Positions 1 to 5,662 of a DNA stretch of 6,678 bases are shown here, piece after piece. Within the stretch, counting starts at the first letter, position 1. The number at the start of each line of letters is the position of its first letter. Origin of the DNA: Candidatus Sabulitectum sp. (GTDB lineage: Bacteria > Fermentibacterota > Fermentibacteria > Fermentibacterales > JCC-6); assembly GCA_023136985.1 (NCBI GenBank), contig JAGLQD010000199.1, positions 1 to 6,678 of the forward strand, read 5' to 3'. A program made the translations under genes and the position numbers. The notes under the pieces were generated by a model. It saw only the letters and a list, made by a program, of their open reading frames with translations. It did no database searches and had not been told where the DNA came from.

Positions 1-1829
1 GCTGCCTCCTCTGTCCACATGGGAAGCTCAGGATCACCAAAGAGGTTGTACTCTTTCAGGCACCAGTCCATGTAAACACTGTCCGGAGGACTGTAGAAGT
101 CCATACTTGTTCCATGGGCAATACCAAGGTTATAGATATCATTCTGCCAGTGATCCTGGTAGAATCTTATGCAGAGCATCTCACTTGGCCCGGTGCAGGG
201 ACCGGAGAAATTACCAAACCCGTAACGACTGTTGAAATTGCCGAAGCCCCCTCCATTGGGTGAGTTCAGCCAGGCATCTGCACAGCACTCAGTGTCATCA
301 AGATGACCGATCAGACAGGAAATAGACTGCCAGATAGCTGGAAGATTACCACTTGAAATATTCGTCTGGGCCATGATGTGAGCTACGGTGTAATTGCTGC
401 TCTGTGATGTCCACATATATGTCTGTGAACCGTGGCTGGCATGAAACACATGGTGTGGTCCGGCATTTATCATGTTGATCGTATTCTGGTAACTGTTAGT
501 ACCACTGGATTCGTAAAGCTTCTCCTCCTCCCATGACGAAGAAGGAATGAAAGTTGAAATAGATTCAGCGTCAGCACTACCTGGAATGTAGGGAGAGCTC
601 CAAAGAATTCCAGTAGTGTAACCTATTCTCAGTTCAATGGGAGCTGTCTCAAAGTAATCCGCAGACTGGATTCTCTCGTAGATGAATACCTTGTCAACGA
701 ATATGTCAGCCTCGGATACTGAATTCACGCTGGCTCTTCCTACCCAGAGGTCAGGATGGTAATCAACCTGATCATAACTGGGGGGCTGTGGAGACTGGTA
801 TGGAAATGGTACTTCACCCCAGACTGTATTGCCGTTTGAGTTCCACAGATCGGCACCAGGTGCAGTATCATTAATATCCACGAAGTAAAGATCGGCTGGA
901 GCTATCTCCGTATAGCTGGCACTGCCCACAAGAAGAGCATCACGGCACCCGACTTTATCGTCATCACCAAAGATAAGTACATAATCTGTACCATCATCTC
1001 TGCAATCGGTAAGGAAAGCCCTCATTTCCTGCTGAAGATCCACAAATGAGTAATTGGCCTCAACCCATGTCGTTGTGTAAACGCTGGCTGGTATGCCCTT
1101 TGCTGTTTTCCAGTCAGCAAGTTCCTGAGCCTGTGACAGATAATCAGGGTGGGTAATTATAACATACTGACCGTAAGTAAGATCTCTGGGAGCAACGATC
1201 TGAGCACCGGATCCGCTTATTCCCTCCGGGTTCAATACAAGCCTGCGTAGAATGTCCATAGCCATGTCTTCACTGGCCTGCGTCCGCCTGCTCACAAGGA
1301 GTGTTGACTCATCTTCTTCATATTGAACGCCAAGGGTAATGCTTTCTAAAACCTGAATGCTCTTCGTGGTGGGGTTCCATCTTACAGGGTGGACATTCAC
1401 ATATGCAACGGGGATTCCCCAGTAGACGCTGGAGCTTGTAAGAACTGCTGAAAGCGCCGGGAAGTACGAATCTCTGGAATAAATATGCTGATCCGGTTCT
1501 GCCTGTACATGATCAATACCTGCTGAAATGGGAACACACCCACTGGATGGCTGCACCTCGAACCTGCCTGAAAGGTTAGTCCAGTTTTCATCACTGATCC
1601 GAATACTGGTAGCTGAACAACCGGTTGGAAGAGCGATGCGAACCGGCATAATTGGAAGAGCAGGAGTTCCAGGGCTGAACATACTGGGCATATTCGGGAT
1701 AGTAACAGCTGTGTATAGACCCTCACGAGTAATACTCAGCTCTGCACGGTCAAACGGTACCGAAACCTTTAATTCTCCTGCATTTGCAAAAATGAAACAA
1801 AACAACAGCACTGAAAAAGTTTTTTTCAT
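1..1829 (-). CDS. Secreted gingipain-type cysteine peptidase (family C25), N-terminal part; 3' end outside window
   Basis: Reading from the ATG at 1829, the frame stays open for 609 codons to the window edge, so the C-terminus is missing. Residues 1-17 form a signal peptide: KK, a hydrophobic core (FSVLLFCFIFA), then a likely cut after ANA. Residues about 18-205 look like a C25 propeptide region. The catalytic domain begins near residue 215 (YGQYVIITHPDY, then ADWKTAKGIP). Family landmarks follow: YVLIFGDDD (near 285), ADLYFVDIND, and HPDLWVGRASVN (near 362). The catalytic His is His466 in HASHGS and the nucleophile is Cys505 in ISCLIG, the usual order and close spacing of the C25 His/Cys pair. 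GDPELP near the edge is also typical. Such enzymes are secreted endopeptidases, often carrying C-terminal sorting or Ig-like domains, which would lie beyond position 1. The RBS AGGAG (1841-1845) sits 11 bases upstream. Specificity (Arg, Lys or other) cannot be read from this sequence. Confidence 0.9.
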   Translation of the reverse strand, partial: MKKTFSVLLFCFIFANAGELKVSVPFDRAELSITREGLYTAVTIPNMPSMFSPGTPALPIMPVRIALPTGCSATSIRISDENWTNLSGRFEVQPSSGCVPISAGIDHVQAEPDQHIYSRDSYFPALSAVLTSSSVYWGIPVAYVNVHPVRWNPTTKSIQVLESITLGVQYEEDESTLLVSRRTQASEDMAMDILRRLVLNPEGISGSGAQIVAPRDLTYGQYVIITHPDYLSQAQELADWKTAKGIPASVYTTTWVEANYSFVDLQQEMRAFLTDCRDDGTDYVLIFGDDDKVGCRDALLVGSASYTEIAPADLYFVDINDTAPGADLWNSNGNTVWGEVPFPYQSPQPPSYDQVDYHPDLWVGRASVNSVSEADIFVDKVFIYERIQSADYFETAPIELRIGYTTGILWSSPYIPGSADAESISTFIPSSSWEEEKLYESSGTNSYQNTINMINAGPHHVFHASHGSQTYMWTSQSSNYTVAHIMAQTNISSGNLPAIWQSISCLIGHLDDTECCADAWLNSPNGGGFGNFNSRYGFGNFSGPCTGPSEMLCIRFYQDHWQNDIYNLGIAHGTSMDFYSPPDSVYMDWCLKEYNLFGDPELPMWTEEA

Positions 1830-1878
1830 GGTTGAAGCCACTCCTGTCTATTGGGGAAAACAAAATATCTCAGCACAC

Positions 1879-1907
1879 AAGATAATGTGTATATATATAC
1901 ATAGCAA
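1879..1907 (-). promoter_or_regulatory. Candidate promoter of the C25 peptidase gene
   Basis: On the minus strand TTGCTA (1907-1902) is followed after 17 bases by TATCTT (1884-1879), about 50 bases before the peptidase ATG. Both boxes are imperfect (4 of 6 in each), so this is only a candidate. The 91-bp gap after the beta-subunit gene is long compared with the tight spacing of the preceding genes, which makes a separate promoter plausible. No hairpin terminator is visible in the gap, so read-through from the dehydrogenase operon is equally possible. Confidence 0.3.
1888..1901. repeat. 14-bp perfect AT-rich palindrome
   Basis: TGTATATATATACA is its own reverse complement. It lies in the gap between the beta-subunit stop and the C25 peptidase start, exactly between the candidate -35 and -10 boxes. 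That position would suit an operator, but a TA-alternating tract can be palindromic by chance. Confidence 0.4.
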
Positions 1908-1920
1908 GGGGCAATCTGAT

Positions 1921-3057
1921 CTATTTAAGAGCTTCAACCCCAGTAAATTCTCTGTCCAGCTTCATTGCTTCAAGAACCATTTTGTCTTCCTCTGTGGATT
2001 GATCTGTTACAAGTCTGGCCATAACCTCGCCCACTCCAGGCCCCAGCATGAACCCCTGACCGCACATTCCCACTGCAACAAAACTGCCCGCAGGGCCAGC
2101 CTGACCAATAATAGGCGTTCCATCAGGAGTCTGTGGGTAACAGCCCCTCCAGGTTCTCCTTACCTTAATGTTGGCAAGTCGCGGGTAAAGCTTAACCATT
2201 CTTCGAGCAACCTGCGGCAGGAAAACAGAGGTTTCGGCAGTTCCGGTACCCGGCAGAGGAGGATCCGGCGTGATACAAAAAACCACTTGACCGGTGCAGT
2301 ACTGGTAAAAATAGTAGTTGGCACTTCCAGGCGATCTGCTGATATCTACAACCATGGGGTTGAAGAATCGCTGGACAGGCTCAGTAATACCTGCCTCGTG
2401 CATATCCGGATACACTGGAAGATCAACGCCAATCATGGCTCCGACTTCCCTGCTGAACGAACCGGTGCAGTTGATGATTTTTTCTGCGTTGTATTCGCCT
2501 CTATCTGTCCGGATGGTAAAGTGATCCTTCTTCTCTATTGATTCAACGGTTTCTCCGAACCTGAATTCCGCTCCTTCTTTTACTGCATGTCGCTGAAATG
2601 CATAGCAGCTTTCCATAGGGCTGGCACTGCCATCCTCCGGAGAGAATGTTCCGCCAAGAAGCCCTTCCCTGGCAATTCCGGGCACAAGCTTCATTATTTC
2701 ATCCGGGTCACACCATTTAATATTAAGCCCGGCATTCTGCTGAGCAGGTATCATGTTCTGCAGCGACAGTGAAACCTCTTCGGTGTATGCTACAAAAGTG
2801 TAGCCACCCATAAACCAACCGATATCGTCGCCTTGAACACCTTCCCAATTCGAAAATGTCTTCAGAGAATGAAGACTGAGAGCAACCTTTGCAGGGTCAC
2901 TGTGCGTGGCTCTTATACCGCCGATAGCACATTTGTTATTGCCCTGTCCAACCGAACTGCCAGAATCTATCACAAGAGGCTTAACTCCCCTTGCAGCAAG
3001 AGACATCGCTATGGGAGTTCCAACAGAACCTGCACCGATAATTATTACCTCGTACAT
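1921..3057 (-). CDS. FAD-dependent amino-acid-type dehydrogenase, beta (catalytic) subunit; DAO family
   Basis: This 378-residue flavoprotein of the D-amino-acid oxidase (DAO) fold resembles HcnC, sarcosine oxidase beta and the beta subunit of dye-linked L-proline or D-hydroxyproline dehydrogenases. The FAD Rossmann motif is GAGSVG (8-13), with acidic Asp31 ending strand 2. NNKCAIGGIRATHSDP (40-55) is the usual flavin loop. PEDGSASP (140-147) lies in the middle, and the C-terminal half ends in TWRGCYPQTPDGTPIIG followed by GMCGQGFMLGPGVGEVMARL, the standard FAD-contacting tail. There is no signal peptide, so it is probably cytoplasmic or on the inner membrane face. The ATG shares its A with the TAA of the alpha gene (TAATG). 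Its RBS AAGGA (3071-3067) lies inside the last alpha codons, so translation is coupled and a complex is expected. The likely reaction is oxidation of a C-N bond in proline, hydroxyproline, sarcosine, glycine or a similar substrate; which one cannot be decided. Confidence 0.9.
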   Translation of the reverse strand: MYEVIIIGAGSVGTPIAMSLAARGVKPLVIDSGSSVGQGNNKCAIGGIRATHSDPAKVALSLHSLKTFSNWEGVQGDDIGWFMGGYTFVAYTEEVSLSLQNMIPAQQNAGLNIKWCDPDEIMKLVPGIAREGLLGGTFSPEDGSASPMESCYAFQRHAVKEGAEFRFGETVESIEKKDHFTIRTDRGEYNAEKIINCTGSFSREVGAMIGVDLPVYPDMHEAGITEPVQRFFNPMVVDISRSPGSANYYFYQYCTGQVVFCITPDPPLPGTGTAETSVFLPQVARRMVKLYPRLANIKVRRTWRGCYPQTPDGTPIIGQAGPAGSFVAVGMCGQGFMLGPGVGEVMARLVTDQSTEEDKMVLEAMKLDREFTGVEALK

Positions 3058-5129
3058 TATTCACCATCCTTTCCGCAAAAGATACCAAGTCTTGTCTCTG
3101 CGAAAAGAGGTCTTTCAGTCAAGTCTGTGATCTCTTCCAGATCAATGCCTTCACCTCTGATGATCCGTGGAATAAGAGATTTGCATGTTTTACCGCCGCA
3201 TGCACCGAAGCCGGCTCTTGATCTTGATTTCAATTCATTCATATCCCGAACACCTTCACGAAGCAGTTTCCTGATCTCACCGGCAGTTACCCTCTCGCAT
3301 CTGCAGACAATCGAGTCATCTGCCATGGGCAACTCAGGAACTGAAGACTCGGATGCAGTAACTTCTGGATTCTGTACTCTCACACCTGCAACTCTGTTGG
3401 CAATATCTGCGGGAACCGCAATATCCAGGAGCATTGTTGAAGGATACCCCGGGGCGTTTCTCAAACCCAGTACCGTACCGGAACCTATTGGCTTTCCTTC
3501 CCATTCAGTTACTGTAACAATCTGATCCTTTTCCAGAACCCAGTCTCCAAGCTCCCATGAAACTGTAACCGTGGGAAGTTCAGAGTTCTTCCGGTAATCA
3601 ACAAGAGTTATGGCCAGACCAGGGCAGATCGCCACGCATTTCCTGCATCCTATACAATCATCGCTGTACATGGGAACACCCTTAATGGGATGTCCGTCAG
3701 TTGTAATAAGCCCTTTAGGGCAAACTGTCATACACGGATTACAGGGAATCTCCTGGAAGCAGTGAATTACAGGGAAAACCCCCGCTCCAGCGGTAGATTC
3801 CACATATTCTTCAACAGCCCCCCCAGGGCTTTTCAAAACCTCTGCTTTTTCCAGCCATTCGTCCGGAACCCTCACAGATTCACCCAGAAGAGATTGTACT
3901 ATTCTTCTGCCACATATTCTTCCACTGAACATGGCGGCACTGGCCTCGGCAATTTCTTCCGAATCTCCTGTAAGCATGGAAGGAATTCCGTACTCCAGGG
4001 CCTTGCTGTGAAACTCGTTCACGGAACTCAGGCCTACAGCCACAAGAAGAGTATCAACCTTGAAATTCTTTTCAGTACCGGGTACAGGATTGAAATTCTC
4101 GTCGATCTCAGCAATGGTAACGCTTTCAAGGTTTTCGCTCCCGTGAGCAGCAAGAACGGTATGTCTTGTGTAGATCGGCACACCCATGCGAAGAATTTTA
4201 TCTGCATGAACCTTGTAACCGCCACACTCCGCCATTCCTTCAGCAAGACCCACAACAGTCATGCCGGCTTGCAGAGCGTGGTATGCCCCGATCAGACCCA
4301 CATTGCCTCCGCCAAGAATAAAAATTCTTTCAGAGCAACGAATCTGATCCCGATTCACAAGGGTCTGAAATGCTCCCGCTCCATACACTCCCGGTATGGT
4401 TGAGCCTGGAAATGGTAGAGATTTCTCCCTTGCGCCTGCTGCGACCAGAAGCTGCTTCGGCCTTACGATCTTATAGCCGTCTGCTGTTCTCACACCAATA
4501 CTGCCATTGCTGAACACTGCCAGCACAACAGATTCCATCCAGATATCAATAGATGAAAACTGCTTCAGTTCTTCGGCAAGGATCTCAGCGATCTTTATTC
4601 CACGGATCCCCGCCCGGCAGTCCTCTTCTGAACCAAAGAACTTGTGAGTCTGCAGAACCAGTTTCCCACCCAGCCGATCCTTGTCGTCCACAAGAATCAC
4701 ATTGAAGCCTGATGCTCCCAGCTCTTTGGCTGCAGCCATTCCTGAAGGTCCGGCGCCGATGATCAACACATCAGTCTCTATATTCTCTGGTGGCTTAACC
4801 GAAGGCGCATCCATATCTTCCAGGGAAGGAAGTCCTTCTACGGACTGTACAGTCATTCCTTCTTCGAGAGGAACAATACAGCTCTTCAGCGGAATACCGT
4901 TTATGATCAAAGCACACTGGGAACACTGCCCATTTGCACAAAAGATTCCCTGCGCTCCTCTGTCTTTGTGGTGGTGACCGAAAATGTGCTCACCGTTGGC
5001 AAACACTGCTGATGAAACCATCTCACCTTCCCGGCCAGTCATTTCTTTTCCGTTGAATGTAAAACTCACCCAACAGTCTGTAAGAGGTGACAAAACGGGA
5101 TGACGCGTGATCCTGCCTTCAGTTTCCAA
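3057..5129 (-). CDS. Multi-cofactor flavoprotein, alpha subunit of amino-acid-type dehydrogenase (HcnA-HcnB-ferredoxin composite)
   Basis: This 690-residue protein is numbered from the TTG at 5129. In order it holds: a [2Fe-2S] HcnA/Fer2-type domain (about 15-100; Cys64, 69, 72, 84); an FAD/NAD(P) disulfide-oxidoreductase-type domain (about 118-425) with GAGPSG (125-130), AAGARE and GGGNVG (274-279); a two-cluster [4Fe-4S] ferredoxin segment (Cys458, 464, 467, 471 and Cys493, 496, 499, 503, each set ending in CP); an unrecognised beta-rich stretch (about 514-598); and a BFD-like [2Fe-2S] domain (Cys610, 612, 645, 650; CRCE and CGGKTC). It should carry electrons from the beta subunit's FAD to an unknown acceptor. 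HcnB and proline dehydrogenase alpha have the FAD and BFD parts, but their HcnA-like and ferredoxin parts are usually separate proteins. The folate-binding tail of sarcosine oxidase alpha is absent. An alternative TTG at 5135 adds two residues but leaves only one base after the RBS. Confidence 0.88.
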   Translation of the reverse strand: METEGRITRHPVLSPLTDCWVSFTFNGKEMTGREGEMVSSAVFANGEHIFGHHHKDRGAQGIFCANGQCSQCALIINGIPLKSCIVPLEEGMTVQSVEGLPSLEDMDAPSVKPPENIETDVLIIGAGPSGMAAAKELGASGFNVILVDDKDRLGGKLVLQTHKFFGSEEDCRAGIRGIKIAEILAEELKQFSSIDIWMESVVLAVFSNGSIGVRTADGYKIVRPKQLLVAAGAREKSLPFPGSTIPGVYGAGAFQTLVNRDQIRCSERIFILGGGNVGLIGAYHALQAGMTVVGLAEGMAECGGYKVHADKILRMGVPIYTRHTVLAAHGSENLESVTIAEIDENFNPVPGTEKNFKVDTLLVAVGLSSVNEFHSKALEYGIPSMLTGDSEEIAEASAAMFSGRICGRRIVQSLLGESVRVPDEWLEKAEVLKSPGGAVEEYVESTAGAGVFPVIHCFQEIPCNPCMTVCPKGLITTDGHPIKGVPMYSDDCIGCRKCVAICPGLAITLVDYRKNSELPTVTVSWELGDWVLEKDQIVTVTEWEGKPIGSGTVLGLRNAPGYPSTMLLDIAVPADIANRVAGVRVQNPEVTASESSVPELPMADDSIVCRCERVTAGEIRKLLREGVRDMNELKSRSRAGFGACGGKTCKSLIPRIIRGEGIDLEEITDLTERPLFAETRLGIFCGKDGE

Positions 5130-5136
5130 TTCCAAT

Positions 5137-5142
5137 CTCCTT
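5137..5142 (-). promoter_or_regulatory. Shine-Dalgarno site that decides the alpha-subunit start
   Basis: AAGGAG on the minus strand lies 7 bases before the TTG at 5129 and only 1 base before the TTG at 5135. An in-frame stop (TAG at 5156-5154) lies just upstream, and the first in-frame ATG comes about 30 codons downstream, inside the [2Fe-2S] domain. The TTG at 5129 is therefore the best start. Confidence 0.75.
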
Positions 5143-5153
5143 AAAAATTCCCT

Positions 5154-5468
5154 CTAACGCCCGTGCCATTTGCGAGCAAATCCTGCTCCACCTCTGGTGG
5201 CTTTAACAAAGCCCCGGCACTCCGGGAAATTTATACAGCGCCAGACCCTCAAATGCGGGTACTCATATCTCTCTGTATCTCCGCCGCATTGGGGGCACCG
5301 TGGAGTACTCGGTCCGGTTATCTTCTTTTCAGATTTTCTGAAATCTTCTTCCAGATGCCGGTACTGTTCCTTGCGAGATGGCCCACTGAACTCAATTACC
5401 ACCTTCTTAATAATGAAAAAGGCCCCGATAATAGCACCTATAACCGAAAATAGTTTCAAATATTCCAA
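5154..5468 (-). CDS. Small membrane-anchored zinc-ribbon protein (topoisomerase-type C4 finger)
   Basis: This 104-residue protein has no function I can name. Residues 4-25 form one hydrophobic N-terminal segment (LFSVIGAIIGAFFIIKKVV), best read as a signal anchor because no cleavage site is obvious. Residues 31-50 are charged and probably helical. Residues 57-89 are a four-cysteine zinc ribbon, CPQC (58, 61) then Cys78 and Cys84 in CINFPEC, with C-x2-C-x16-C-x5-C spacing as in the C4 fingers at the C-terminus of bacterial topoisomerase I. The tail is basic (RKWHGR). The start is TTG with GAGGT (5480-5476) 7 bases upstream; an ATG slightly further up meets a stop after four codons. It is the first gene of the minus-strand group, with 24 bases from its stop to the alpha start, so co-transcription with the dehydrogenase is likely. 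It could be a metal-binding accessory factor or an unrelated passenger. Confidence 0.75.
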   Translation of the reverse strand: MEYLKLFSVIGAIIGAFFIIKKVVIEFSGPSRKEQYRHLEEDFRKSEKKITGPSTPRCPQCGGDTERYEYPHLRVWRCINFPECRGFVKATRGGAGFARKWHGR

Positions 5469-5475
5469 CCTGTTT

Positions 5476-5480
5476 ACCTC
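5476..5480 (-). promoter_or_regulatory. Shine-Dalgarno site for the zinc-ribbon gene
   Basis: GAGGT lies 7 bases upstream of the TTG at 5468. It supports that non-ATG start, since no usable ATG lies nearby in the frame. Confidence 0.6.
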
Positions 5481-5563
5481 ACTGGCATGCTGAAAAAAAC
5501 AATCCCTTCAAGCTGGTTTGATAACACAATATACCGGCCTTTGACCAGACCCTGATTAAGCTG

Positions 5564-5593
5564 TTGACACAAGTACACCTGCAACGGTAATAT
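5564..5593 (+). promoter_or_regulatory. Sigma-70-type promoter for the EF-G-like gene
   Basis: A perfect TTGACA -35 box (5564-5569) is followed after 18 bases by TAATAT (5588-5593), which keeps the second A and last T of the -10 consensus. Transcription would begin near 5600, giving a leader of about 60 AT-rich bases before the ATG at 5663. Confidence 0.55.
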
Positions 5594-5653
5594 TCAGTCT
5601 CTAAGAAAGAATAAGTAATAGCGTATTAATTTATATATTAACCAAATAACATC

Positions 5654-5657
5654 GGAG
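5654..5657 (+). promoter_or_regulatory. Shine-Dalgarno site for the EF-G-like gene
   Basis: GGAG lies 5 bases before the ATG at 5663. It fixes this ATG as the start and matches where EF-G proteins begin relative to the P-loop. Confidence 0.65.
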
Positions 5658-5662
5658 AAATC

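Larger units (their letters stand above)
5469..5662. other. Divergent intergenic control region
   Basis: These 194 bases separate the minus-strand zinc-ribbon/dehydrogenase genes from the plus-strand EF-G-like gene, so promoters for both directions must lie here or overlap the flanks. The plus-strand promoter is clear. For the minus strand only a weak -10-like TATATT (5533-5528) is visible, with no convincing -35 box. The part nearest the EF-G-like gene (5611-5650) is very AT-rich and contains the inverted repeat TTAAT (5626-5630) / ATTAA (5637-5641). No ORF or RNA gene was recognised. Confidence 0.6.

Noticed and set aside
1528..2541. Long plus-strand open frame (337 codons) across the peptidase/beta junction
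   Set aside because: It is antisense to two well-supported minus-strand genes, spans their intergenic gap, resembles no protein family and has composition typical of a shadow frame.
2833..3525. Plus-strand open frame of 230 codons
   Set aside because: Antisense to the beta start and the alpha C-terminus, both with recognisable motifs; no domain seen in its product.
3690..4403. Plus-strand open frame of 237 codons
   Set aside because: Lies wholly opposite the FAD and ferredoxin parts of alpha and shows no family signature.
1921..5129. Hydrogen cyanide synthase (hcnABC)
   Set aside because: Domain similarity is real, but the HcnA-HcnB union and the added [4Fe-4S] clusters differ from pseudomonad HCN synthase, and the wider family includes proline, hydroxyproline and opine enzymes. 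The substrate cannot be read from sequence.
3057..5129. Sarcosine oxidase alpha subunit
   Set aside because: The C-terminal folate-binding GcvT-like domain is absent; the protein ends shortly after a BFD-type [2Fe-2S] domain.
5491..5500. Run of seven A on the plus strand (T-run on minus) as a terminator
   Set aside because: No GC-rich hairpin precedes it in either direction, and on the minus strand it lies just upstream of a gene start.
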